Shown piece by piece: positions 44,535 to 55,400 of a DNA stretch of 64,000 nt. The first letter of the stretch is position 1; each line of letters starts with the position of its first letter. The position numbers and the translations under genes were made by a program. Source of the DNA: Phaseolus vulgaris (lineage: Eukaryota; Streptophyta; Magnoliopsida; Fabales; Fabaceae); NCBI RefSeq assembly GCF_000499845.2, contig NC_023750.2, positions 13,831,608-13,895,607 on the forward strand. The letters are read 5' to 3'. Below the pieces are notes generated by a model that ran no database searches, was not told the origin of the DNA, and saw only the letters and a program-made list of their open reading frames with translations.

Positions 44535-44961
44535 CCAAAAGATTGGTTAAAACTATTTAACGAAGGAGCGTATTCAGTTAGAAATCATTTAAGAAAAATT
44601 CACCAATCAAAACTGAATTCTGTCAGGATTTTCAAAGAAACAATCGGTTGAAAACACGAAACAACCGATTGATTTGGTTTGACAGTTAAGTTAACCAAGT
44701 CAAACAGCTTTCAACCTTTTTCAAAAACCTCTAAGAGCAAAACAACCGGTTGATTCGACAAAACAACAGGTTGTTTTTCCCTTGGTTGGAAAAACATTTA
44801 ATTTCAGAAAGGTTTCAATTCACATCAATTTTAGATTCAACAAATGAGTGGATTACACTTTAATTTACCCAGATCCCACCTACACATAGTAGCAACATCA
44901 GCCTTTCATCAAACACCTTGGATTCGGATTCTTCAAAGCTCTTGATCACTCTTGATCAACA
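43871..44961 (-). repeat. 5' LTR of element D
   Basis: In plus coordinates TGTTAGAATATATGG...CTTGATCAACA, 1091 bp. Doublets lie at 44024-44060 and 44638-44674. An (AT)19 microsatellite at 44495-44532 interrupts it. Confidence 0.85.
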
Positions 44962-45239
44962 TAACATACTTAATACGAGTCTTCCAATATGTGTTTGTCA
45001 TATGTTAAATTTGATATTATCTTAATATGCATGGATTCATTATTCAACAGTGTATTTGTGATATGAATGACATTAACTATTATGTAGTTGTTGAGTTGTT
45101 TTAATTAAATTAGCTTCATATATTTCATGTTTTGTTGTTGTACATCGTTTTGAATGTATTAGATATATCAACATAGGATGATAGAGAGCATTAAGGTGGT
45201 TAGGTAGCAATACTAATTGTTCGTACCGGAAATGAGCTC
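44962..45239. other. AT-rich non-coding DNA
   Basis: Right flank of element D. No gene or element terminus recognised. Confidence 0.5.
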
Positions 45240-46455
45240 GAGAGTGCAACTCGGTGAGAAAATAAGTATAGGTTTTTTTTTATAGAGTCTAGGTTGAGCA
45301 AAAATTTTATTGCTTGGGCGAGAACACCTCCAAAATTTATCCCATTTTCACCTAAGCAAGATTCCCTTTCGTTTGTGCAAGAATGGACTCGGGAGCACCC
45401 CATCTTTCCATTCTATTCTCACTTAAGCGAGAATTTGCTCACCTGAGCGAGATATCCAGAGAAATCTACATAATTTTTTCCAAATTTCATCATTCATATC
45501 CAGAGAAATCTACATAAATCATCCATTTCAAAATCTACATATTCACATTTTATTTCAAACAATACCCTGCATTACTCATAAACAATCAATCCTGCAATAA
45601 AATTTCGAACTAGTGACCACGTCACTCCCACATTCAGATCTTCTAACCTAGGATTCTATTTGCAATTAAAACTAGCTTCCCTTACCTAAATTGAGTAGAT
45701 GCTCAGTAAGATCTCCAAACCTACCAAATGCTCAAGGGTAGCTTAATCTGCACCACAAAGTCCTGATAAAAAATCTAACTATACCACTAGGACCCTAAGC
45801 TAACAGAGATTAACCTTGAAGCTAAAAGAGTCACATGCAAAGCCTATGCAAAGAAATTTCGAACTAGTGACCACGTCACTCCCACATTCAGATCTTCTAA
45901 CCTAGGATTCTATTTGCAATTAAAACTAGCTTCCCTTACCTAAATTGAGTAGATGCTCACTAAGATCTCCAAACCTACCAAATGCTCAAGGGTAGCTTAA
46001 TCTGCACCACAAAGTCCTGATAAAAAATCTAACTATACCACTAGGACCCTAAGCTAACAGAGATTAACCTTGAAGCTAAAAGAGTCACATGCAAAGCCTA
46101 TGCAAAGACAAACCTTACAAGTTCAAATTTTGACTCAAAGAGAATAGTAAAAATGATCTTACTCTATTAAAGATTTTGATCGGGCAGTCTTGTAGTATTC
46201 ACTGCCAGGAGTCTGATGGCAGACTCCAATCATCAAACTGATAAGCGAGGAGATCAGAATCTTAGAGAGAAGGCAAAGGAAAGGAAAAATGAGTTTTTAG
46301 AGTGAGCTTTTAGAGAGATAATGATTCTTTTAAAATAAAACCTAAATAACTGAATTTCTATTTATATACTCTTTTAACTTTAATAATAAAATATTTAGGC
46401 ATCATTTTAATTGTACCATTTCTACTCTAAGACTTTTTTTTCTCAGTCCTTACAA
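45240..46455 (-). repeat. Dispersed repeat, probable LTR-like sequence
   Basis: The block is related along its length to about 59090-60175, with matching TGACCACGTCAC, CAGATCTTCTAA and TCCTTACA blocks in the same order. On the minus strand it begins TGTAAGGACTGAG, as an LTR might. The early part has CTTAAGCGAGA-type motifs also seen at 2210-2290. No coding region. The outer border near 45240 is approximate. Confidence 0.6.
45600..46107. repeat. Tandem duplication, unit 254 bp, two near-identical copies
   Basis: AAATTTCGAACTAGTGACC at 45600 recurs at 45854. The copies differ at very few positions (for example GATGCTCAG against GATGCTCAC). The single, diverged equivalent at about 59585-59850 shows the duplication happened in this copy only. 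Confidence 0.92.
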
Positions 46456-46779
46456 TCTATACCTACATACAAAGAGGATTCTTTTTAAATTGTTTGGTAA
46501 CTACAAATTTGGTATACACAATTTTTTTTCCCATTTTACCCATTTACTATATCTCATTTTAAAATTATCAAAAGAACCATTTACTCATTTCTTCTTCCCA
46601 TGGAGCAGTTTTTAAATTGATGTATGGAAGAGTTATTATTCCTCTTTGCTTGCCACTATTGTAACAATTTTCAAATTGATTTAAAGAGTAGTTGTTATTC
46701 CTCTTTGTTTACCACTATTGTAGCACTTTTCAAATTGATTTAAAGAACAATTTTTTATTCTTCCTTACTTGTCGCTAGA

Positions 46780-47133
46780 TCTAATTCTCTCCAGTTCCCG
46801 TAAACCCCAATCCTCTTCACACCACTCTCTCCACACCTTATGGTTTTCATTCGAAAATTTAAAATTACTTTGGTTTCTCTTTTCAATATTACAATCGTCT
46901 TAACTTTTCAGAAATTTTAGATTCTAGAGTTTGCCTTGAAAAAAGAAATTGTGGGTTTGGTCACTAGAGAGCAAGCGAGATATAGAGAAGGTATGCCATG
47001 GACTTTACTTTTTACATGCTATATTGTGACGTGACTAATGTTTTGTTTGTTATTTATTTGTTACTTGTAGAGGGTTAATATTCAGAGCAAAATAGAGAAA
47101 GAAGAGAAGGAAAAACTTCAGAAGCAGTACTAA
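46780..47133 (+). other. Possible host exon remnants
   Basis: A pyrimidine-rich stretch (46800-46840) is followed by a frame ending at a GT donor (46990|GTATGC). An 80-bp AT-rich intron ends TTACTTGTAG at 47070. A second frame RVNIQSKIEKEEKEKLQKQY then stops at 47131-47133. Joining the two keeps one frame. I do not recognise the product. It could be the tail of a decayed gene or chance. Confidence 0.25.
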
Positions 47134-47639
47134 AAGTTCATCTTCTCCCAATTTTTTTGTTTACCCTTATATTAATATTTATTTTAGTATTTTAATTTTA
47201 GCATTTCGTCATTTCATTATTAATATAAGAAGCAATTTTGAATTTGATTCACAAAGGGATTTTAAATTTTACTTTCTAAATTTAAATAGAAATGGTGTTC
47301 GTTATCATCTACAATATCACTCATTTTCAAACCATTCTTAGCTAGGAATGTGATGCGAAAGAAAAAAGAAGGATAACACTGTAGCATAGCACCCTTCGAG
47401 TTCATTTCATTTCTCTCTGCATTTTGTTTAGGGGTGGTCATGGATTGTATTTTTCAAAATTCAATCTAGATCCAATAAAATGGATTGGATTTAAAATCCA
47501 TATCCATTTTAACTAGATCAAATTTATTTGGATTTTTTCAAATCCATTTAAAATAGATTAAATGTAGATTAAATCCACTTTGTACATTAACTTAAATTCA
47601 CTTTCTCAATTAGATTAAATCCATCTCGATCTAGACCCT
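47134..47639. other. AT-rich non-coding DNA
   Basis: From about 47440 it is rich in AAATGGATTGGATTTAAATC-like words, which reappear at 48430-48548 on the far side of the minisatellite. Confidence 0.5.
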
Positions 47640-48418
47640 AATCGACTCAGCTTGATATAGGCCTGAGCCCGCTAAGCTTAACATGGACTTTGGCCCACTC
47701 AACTCGACATGGAAACTAGCCAACTCAGCTCAACATGGGCATGGGTCGACTTGTCTCTACATGGGTCTGGTGGCGACTCAACCTTGGCTCGGGGCGACTC
47801 ATCTCAACATGGGCTCAGGCCAAATCGTCTCGATATAGCCCAGGCTGGCTCGGCTCAACATCGGTCGGGCCGACTCGGATCGACATAGTACTGGGCCAAC
47901 TCGACTCGACATCAACCCAGGGTGACAGCTTGACATCAGCACGGGCCGACTCGGATTCACATGGGACTCACTTACTCGGATCGACATGGGCCTGACTTAC
48001 TCAGATCCACATGGCCCGGGCTGACTCTGCTCGACCTTGGCTCAGGTCGACTCGGATCGACATGATCCTGGGCTGATTCGGCTTGACATGGACGCGGGTC
48101 GATTCGGATCGACATGGGCCTAGTCTGAGTCGGGTCAACATCAGCTCGGACCGACTCCACTCGACATGGGCCCGAGTCGACTTGGCTCGAGATGGGCCCG
48201 ATATCGACTTGACCTTGTTCGGGTCTCGACTCGACTTAGGCTCTGGCCCACTTAACTTCACTTGGGCCCGGGTTAACTCAACTCGTCTTTGGCCCAAACC
48301 GACTTGACTCCACTTGGACTCGGGCCGATTCAGCTCGACATGGGCTCGGGCCAACTTAGGTCAACATGAGCCCGCATTGACTCAGCTCAACTTGGACCTG
48401 GGCTAAGTCAAAATCTAA
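47640..48418. repeat. Degenerate GC-rich minisatellite, unit about 26-28 bp
   Basis: Roughly 28-30 diverged units of the form GACTCGGATCGACATGGGCC lie head to tail in an otherwise AT-rich region. No two neighbours are identical, so it is old or not homogenised. Open frames in it are by-products of the repeat. Confidence 0.85.
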
Positions 48419-48553
48419 CTCAAAGTTCATTTTGGATAATCCAAATATCTATTCAATCTATATGTAATTTATATCTAATTAAATGGATTGGACTTAAATC
48501 CAAAATTATGAATTTGGATTTGAGATAAATTCATTTAAATGGATTAAAAGTAA

Positions 48554-49355
48554 TGATCCTGCCTGTTGACCAGAACGCTGGAAACTGCCTCGTCAAGGGA
48601 TCGACGTGTGCACCGCTTCAAACCTCCGTCCTTCTTCGAGGTCCACCTCAAGAACCTGCAAAAGAACAGAGCGGCGCCGCTGCGGCCGATCGCACTCCAA
48701 CGCCCAAGTCAGTGACCGAACCGCCAAATACTAAGAGCGAGAACGCTCAAGAAATCTCAAGGAACCGTGCAATATTCTCTCTCACAGTAAGCTCTATAAC
48801 TCGCAAGCGTAAACGTGCCTACCTCAGAAAGTTCGTTGAGAACTTCTTATATACCTGGTCACTTTCTCTCTCCTGGCAGTTACAGACCTGGACACGTGGC
48901 TTGCATCCAGTCGTACACGTGCCATCATCTGGAGCCTCCTTGACTTGGGCGCTGCTTCTGACTCTCTTTTTGGCTAAGTTACTTATGCATGGTACTGCTC
49001 AGTGCATAGCTAACTTGGGAGCGCGATCTCTACTGGAATTGGCGAATTAGGGTGCTCTCGTACACCTTCCCTGTGGTCTCGCCGGCCGCCTTCATAATCT
49101 GCACCACCTTCATCTTCGGCGATGTGCTTGCTCTGGTGATCTCCAATCACTTGGTCGCCTGAGTTTACCATCTGGCGACTTCATCTTCAACTGGGCGATC
49201 GCCTGGTATGCTGGAGATCGGAGCACGCCAACTTAATAACTGGCAATTACACGAATCCCCCGTCTTCCTTCCCTTCTGCAACTCTGGCGCCTTGTCAACA
49301 CGCCTACTCTGTGGCTTGGTGCCACGTCATCACTTCCGACTACCAGGGCGGTACA
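48554..49355 (-). mobile_element. Solo LTR of the element C family
   Basis: TGATCCTGCCTG...GGGCGGTACA, 802 bp, with exact duplication AGTAA at 48549-48553 and 49356-49360. It is close to the C LTRs, with small deletions. Confidence 0.93.
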
Positions 49356-49360
49356 AGTAA

Positions 49361-49900
49361 TATTCCATTTAAATAAATTAAAAATAATATAAATTTAGAT
49401 AATTATGAATTGAATTTTACAATTTGAATTTTATATCATCCTTACTTTTTATTTTTGTTTAGATGGATAGGTATAAGAGAATGTACAGTATCAAAGCTGA
49501 GAGTCCGATAAAAAAGAACTCATGAAGGTCGGAGGATCAATATATGTATGTAATATGTTGATATCCATTTGTTCACATTGTTTTTGTGAACTGTAACGGT
49601 TTCGTATTTTTTTTTTCAGAGAATTCAATGACATTTCTATAGCAATTGCCGAAAAATAATTGAATGGCTCACACTATTAATTGATTGATGAAAAAAAAAT
49701 TGTGTTTCTTTACTTTGGAAGATAATACACAGTTTAATGATACAACTAATATTCCCTTTTCTATTAAAATTATTTGTAATATCATATTCATTGTTATCTA
49801 TATTTTATTCATAATATCACATGTATTATTATAATTTATTTATTTAAAAACATTTAAGAATTATTAGAAAAATATTATAATTGCGTTGATTTTTAATTGG
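49361..49900. other. AT-rich non-coding DNA between two C-family insertions
   Basis: No gene recognised. It contains only long A and T runs and chance frames. Confidence 0.5.
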
Positions 49901-49905
49901 TAAGT

Positions 49906-50718
49906 GTACCGCCCTGGTAGTCGGAAGTGATGACGTGGCACCAAGCCACGGAGTAGGCGTGTGGATAAGGCACTAGAGTTGCAGAAGGGAAGGAAGTCGG
50001 GTGGTTCGTGTAATCGCCAGTTATTAAGTTGGCGTGCTCCGATCTTCAGCATGCCAGGCGATCGCCCAGTTGAAGATGAAGTCGCCAGATGTAAACTCAG
50101 GCGACCAAGTGATTGGAGATCGCCGGAACAAGCACATCGCCGAGGATGAAGGTGGTGCAGATTATGAAGGCGGCCGGCGAGACCACAAGGAAGGTGTACG
50201 AGAGCACCCTAACTCGCCCGTTCCTGTAGAGATCGCACTCTTAACTTAGCCATGCACTGGGCAGAACCATGCATAAGTAACTTAGCCAAAAGGAGAGTCA
50301 GAAGCAGCGCCCAAGTCAAGGAGGCTCCAGATGATGGCACGTGTACGACTGGATGCGAGCCACATGTCCAGGTCTGTAACTGCCAGGAGAGAGAAAGTGA
50401 CCAGGTATATAAGAGTTCTCAACGAACTTTCTGAGGTACGCACGTTCAGATTATACTCTTTACGCTTGTGAGTTCTAGAGCTTCCTGTGAGAGAGAACAT
50501 TGCACGGTTCCTTGAGTTTTCTTGAGTGTTCTTGCTTTTAGTATTTGGTGGTTCTGTCACTGACTTGGGCGTTGGAGTGCGATCGGCCGCAGCGGCGTCG
50601 CTCTGTTCTCTTGCAGGTTCTTGAGGTGGATCTCGAAGAAGGACGGAAGCTTGAAGCGGTGCGCACGTCGATCCTTTGACGAGGCAGTTTCCAGCGTTTT
50701 GGTCAACAGGCAGGATCA
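49906..50718 (+). repeat. 5' LTR of element E
   Basis: TGTACCGCCCTGG...CAGGCAGGATCA, 813 bp. It includes a clear TATATAAG promoter element at 50406-50413. Confidence 0.93.
50406..50413 (+). promoter_or_regulatory. TATA box of the C/E family LTR
   Basis: TATATAAG, in a context (GACCAGG before, AGTTCTCAACG after) kept in every LTR copy of the family in this window. It probably sets the start of the genomic RNA a short way downstream. Confidence 0.65.
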
Positions 50719-50721
50719 TCA

Positions 50722-50739
50722 GGCGCCCACCGTGGGGCC
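50722..50739 (+). other. Primer-binding site of element E
   Basis: GGCGCCCACCGTGGGGCC, three bases after the 5' LTR, identical to the site in element C. Confidence 0.8.
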
Positions 50740-51129
50740 GTGTAAAACTTGCTCCCATCCACAGCGTGAGTTCTTGGAGGTTTTCGAAGTTTTCCGCGTG
50801 GTTGTGTGCTGGTGCAACCATCGTTCGCTGTTTGCTTGAGATTCGTTCGGTGAATTCGTGTTTTATGCTGTTCGTTTGGGTTTTTGATCGGTGAAGTGAG
50901 GTTTTTCTGCTGTTTACGCGTGATTTGTTCGGTGGAGTTGAGTTCTTTCGATCGTCTGGTTATCCGCAGGAAAAGCGGTGGTTTCTGGTGGAGTCGCAAG
51001 TTCGTTTGAAGGTTTGCGGTGTTTTTGGGTTTTCTTGCGGAGTTTCGCACAGTTTTTTCCGATTGATCGCTGAGTCGATCGTAGCTGAAGTAAGTGTCGT
51101 TCGCTGCATTCTGTGATTCGCTGAGTTTC

Positions 51130-52488
51130 ATGAGAAAAATGAGAAGTAATCGTTCAAGTCCAGTTGCGCTCGTCGCTGCTGAAGGCGCCGCAGCCATGAC
51201 CATGGCACAGATGGCAGAGATGATGCGTTCGTTGCAGGCAACTGTGGAAGCCTCGCGCATAGAACAGGCGAGAATGCACGAGGACCTGGTCGCCTCTCGC
51301 ACCAGGAATGAGGAGCTCAGCAAGGTGACTGAGGAGCTGCGTCAAGCTCTTCAGGAGCAGCAAGGGCGTTCTTCTGCTGAAGAGGTTGCGCCGTCGTCGC
51401 CACCTCGCGTTTTTCCCATGCCTTTTGTTCAGGCGATTACTGACACGCCTATTCCTGCGAGTGTGGTTCCTGTTAAGGCTGTTTTCACCGGCGTGGAGGA
51501 TCCTGAGGCTCATCTCACCACGTTCCATACGCAGATGATGCTGTCAGGGGGATCAGACGCCGTGTATTGCAAGATGTTCGTGAGCACGCTCCAGGGAACG
51601 GCGCTGGAATGGTTTGTGAGCCTGCCTAACGGTCACATAACCAGTTTTCAACAGTTCTCGAAGATTTTCGTCGAGCAGTACATCGTGAATAAGGCACCGC
51701 CCAGGGTGTCTTATGATTTGTTCGATATAAGGCAATATCAGGGAGAGTCCCTCAGAGACTACCTGAATCGCTTTGGGGCGCAGATGGTCAGATCGCCGGC
51801 CAAAGATGAAGAAATGCTGGTCTATGCATTCAAGAAGGGCGTGGTGCCGGGACCATTCTGCGAGGCGCTGATCAGGGCACACCCCGCCACGTTTGCTGAG
51901 GTTAGGCGACGTGCGGTGGCCCACATCGCCGACGAGAGCGAAGTCGCCGAGAAGAGAGGAAGCGTGGCTCCTGCTAGGCCACGCGCCCAGACGAGGATCC
52001 AGCCACAGAGGGTGCTGGAGACAGCGGCGGCCAGGAGGGATCAGAGGACTCGCCATCCCTATGATCCAAGGAAGAACAAGGGTAGGGGCCAAGGACGCCA
52101 GCAACCCGCACGCCGGGAATACAACCGCCCGCCTAAGCACAAATTTGTCATGGGATTGGCGGATCTGATCGCCATTCCCCACATATCCGCTAGGTTGAAA
52201 GCGCCAGAAAAGGTGGGCGACAAGGTGCTGGGACCTAAGCCAGACGCCTGGTGTGAGTTTCACCAGGGCTTTGGCCATACAGTGGACTCGTGCTTAGCAT
52301 TAGGATACCAGCTCGACGATTTGGTGAAGAGCGGGTTCCTAAATGACTATTTGCTGGACAGAAGGACGGGGGGCGCGTCGAGCTCCCAACCAGTAGGTGC
52401 TGAAGCTCAGCAGCACGAGATGCCCACGCACGGGGAAATCCACACCATTGCGGGGGGTTTCTCAGGAGGTGGATGCACCGCATCATAG
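51130..52488 (+). CDS. Gag of element E
   Basis: The first ATG in frame is at 51130 (MRKMRSNRSS). The frame is open to TAG at 52486, about 452 residues. It is nearly identical to Gag of element C: helical Ala/Glu-rich N-terminus, central Gag domain with LQGTALEWFVSLPNG, basic Arg-rich segment, and the degenerate zinc motif CEFHQGFGHTVDSC. The terminating TAG replaces a CAG codon of element C. After it the same frame continues straight into pol, so it may originally have been one gag-pol frame. Confidence 0.82.
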   Translation: MRKMRSNRSSPVALVAAEGAAAMTMAQMAEMMRSLQATVEASRIEQARMHEDLVASRTRNEELSKVTEELRQALQEQQGRSSAEEVAPSSPPRVFPMPFVQAITDTPIPASVVPVKAVFTGVEDPEAHLTTFHTQMMLSGGSDAVYCKMFVSTLQGTALEWFVSLPNGHITSFQQFSKIFVEQYIVNKAPPRVSYDLFDIRQYQGESLRDYLNRFGAQMVRSPAKDEEMLVYAFKKGVVPGPFCEALIRAHPATFAEVRRRAVAHIADESEVAEKRGSVAPARPRAQTRIQPQRVLETAAARRDQRTRHPYDPRKNKGRGQGRQQPARREYNRPPKHKFVMGLADLIAIPHISARLKAPEKVGDKVLGPKPDAWCEFHQGFGHTVDSCLALGYQLDDLVKSGFLNDYLLDRRTGGASSSQPVGAEAQQHEMPTHGEIHTIAGGFSGGGCTAS

Positions 52489-55400
52489 AGGAAGAGGTAC
52501 GCGAGGTCTGTGATGACGGTGGATATGTTTGAAGACCACTCGCCGGAAGTGGATATTACATTCACCAAGCAAGATCTCCGGGATGTTGTGCCTCATGACA
52601 ACGATCCCATAGTAATTTCACTGATAACAGCAGGAAGAAAGGTCCACAGGGTGCTGGTGGACCAAGGAAGCTCGGCAGATGTGATGTTTTGGCCGACTTT
52701 CACGCAGCTAGAGCTGCCCCTTGACCAGCTGAGGCCCTATGGAGGGTGTTTGTATGGGTTCGCTGGTGACCAGGTGGAGGTCAGGGGGTACATAGAACTG
52801 AGGACGACGTTCACAGATGTGGCGGGTTCAAGAACGGAGAAAATCAAGTACCTCGTTGTAAACGCTCCTTCAGCATACAACATCCTGTTGGGAAGGCCCA
52901 CGCTCAACAGGATAGGTGCCATACCATCGACCCGGCACATGAAGGTGAAGTTGCCGTCCATGGAGGGGGTGGTTATCACCATCAAATCCGATCAGAAGGA
53001 AGCAAAGAAGTGCTATGAGAATAGCCTGAAAAACAAGAGATCGGTGAGTTACGTAACAACCACCCCGCCTCCTGGTGTGAAGCCCAGATCGACAGTAACG
53101 GAAGAGACCGCCGGAAGGGACGTGGAGATGGTAGATGCCGAGCTAGGGGAGGGGAATGCCGGTCTGGAGGAAGAAGAGGCAAGGAATCGCCCTGAGGAAG
53201 CGAGAGAGCTGGGAATCGCCAGGGCGGTGATCGCCAGAGAAACCAGACCAAAACCCGTCGAGCAGTGGCTCGAGAGGGAAATCGGGGGAAAGATCTTCAA
53301 GCTGGGAAGATCCCTGGAGGTTGAGCTCCAGGATCAGATCGCCAAGGTGATTGAGCGGCATCTGGACGCATTTGCATGGTCCGCTTCGGACATGCCCGGG
53401 ATCGACCCCGACTTCTTGTGCCATCATCTGGCAATGGATAATTTGGTGAGACCAGTGCGACAAAGAAGAAGGAAGTTCAACGAGGAGAGGAGGCAGGCGA
53501 TCAGGGACGAAACACAGAAACTCCTCGCTGCAGGCCACATCAGGGAAGTCCAGTACCCTGAATGGCTGGCAAATGTCGTGCTGGTGAAGAAGAGTAACGG
53601 GAAATGGCGCATGTGCGTCGATTTCACCGACCTGAACAAGCTTGCCCGAAGGATTCGTATCCTTTACCGAGCATAGACGCCCTGGTCGATAGTGCCGCAG
53701 GGTGTAAGTTGCTGAGTTTTCTGGATGCCTTCTCAGGGTATAATCAGATCAAGATGCATCCCATGGATGAGGAGAAGACAGCCTTCATGACGGAGAGATC
53801 GTGCTATTGCTATAAGGTGATGTCGTTTGGGCTGAAGAACGAAGGGGCCACGTACCAGAGGCTGATGGATCGGGTACTTGCACCAATGCTAGGAAGGAAC
53901 GTGCAAGCGTACGTCGATGACATGGTCGTGACCTCGCCGGAAAAGAGCAAGCACGTTGCAGACTTGGAAGAATTGTTCACGACGATCGCCAAGTTCAGGT
54001 TAAAGCTTAATCCGGAGAAATGCGTTTTCGGCGTGGAGGCTGGAAAATTTTTGGGTTTCCTCTTGACTGAAAGAGGCATAGAGGCCAACCCTGATAAGTG
54101 TGCCGCCATCTTGGCGATGAGGAGCCCAGCTACGGTGAAAGAAGTCCAACAGCTAACAGGTCGGATGGCAGCCCTGTCTCGCTTCGTGTCAGCTAGCGGA
54201 GAAAAGGGCCATCCCTATTTTCAGTGCTTGAGGCGCAATAATAAGTTTGTTTGGACGAAGGAGTGCGAGGAAGCCTTCGTCAAGCTGAAGGAGTATCTGG
54301 CAAGCCCGCCGGTTCTGTGCAAACCGCTGGTGGGAACCCCTCTCAGGTTGTATTTTGCCGTAACTGGGAGGGCGGTAAGTGCGGTGCTTGCCCAGGATCA
54401 AGATCAGGCTCAGAAGCCTATTTATTTTGTGAGTAAGGTGTTGCAGGGCCCCGAAACGAGATATCAGGTCCTGGAAAAGGCTGCGCTGGCGGTGGTATTT
54501 TCGGCGAGGAGGTTGCACCACTACTTCCATAGCTTCACAATACTGGTGATGACTGACCTGCCCATCCAGAAGGTCTTGAAGAAGCCTGACGTTGCGGGAA
54601 GGATGGTGAAGTGGGCAGTAGAATTGTCAGAGTTTGATATTAAATATGAGCCCCGAGGCCCGATCAAGGGGCAAATCTTTGCAGATTTCGTGGTCGAGCT
54701 CTCATCTGAGGCAACGCGAATTGAAGGGGACGATTTCCGTTGGGTACTCTCGGTGGATGGATCGTTGAACCAGCAGGGTAGCGGTGCTGGAGTCATTTTG
54801 GAAGGACCCAACGGCGTGCTGATCGAACAATCTCTGAAGTTTGTCTTCAAAGCCAGTAACAATCAAGCAGAATATGAAGCGCTGATCGCCGAGATTTTGC
54901 TGGCCAAAGAGATGGGAGCCAGGGTGCTGATGGCTAAGAGTGATTCGCTGCTAGTCACGGGGCAAGTAACAGGCGAGTTCCAGGCTAAAGATCCACAAAT
55001 GGCGGCTTACTTGGAGTATGTGCAGGAATTGAAGAGTTCCTTTGCCTCCTTTGAGGTAGTGCATGTGCCCAGAGAGCAGAATGCCCGAGCTGACTTGCTA
55101 GCTAAGCTCACCAGCTCAGGCAAGGGGGGTAGACAGAGGACGGTGATTCAAGAAACTCTGAAGACGCCAAGAGCATTTTTGGCAGATCACCTGGTTCTTC
55201 AGATAAGCAAATCGACGGAGAAAGCAGCGAGAAGTCATAAGTCCCTGACGCAAGAAACTCTGAGATCGCCGAGAATTAGAGCATGTAGAGGAGAGAAGGT
55301 GAACATGACGCAGGTGTGTGCCATCCATGAGCCAGACACCTGGATAACACAATACAAGCGATGCCTGGCAGATGGCCTTCTCCCACTGGATCCGACAGAG

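Larger units (their letters stand above)
26508..44961 (-). mobile_element. Element D: SIRE-like pol-less relic, split by F and H
   Basis: A minus-strand relative of element B. It retains a 5' LTR (43871-44961), primer-binding site, decayed gag (42111-43810), inner spacer (41492-42110 and 32571-32741) and a split ORF2 (32570-32194 and 27358-26508). The left end is lost where the LTR of element C begins at 26508, so its 3' LTR is absent. Element H (TSD AATCT) interrupts the spacer and element F (TSD CAACA) interrupts ORF2. As in element B, no pol is visible between gag and ORF2. Confidence 0.82.

Noticed and set aside
3578..44674. CRISPR-like regularly spaced repeats (the 16-mer pairs)
   Set aside because: They occur as pairs with 4-6 bp gaps inside retrotransposon LTRs, not as arrays with unique 25-40 bp spacers, and this is plant DNA.
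47735..48354. Frames of 60-117 residues in the GC-rich minisatellite
   Set aside because: Open only because the repeat unit lacks stops in some frames. The translations are degenerate repeats with no independent support.
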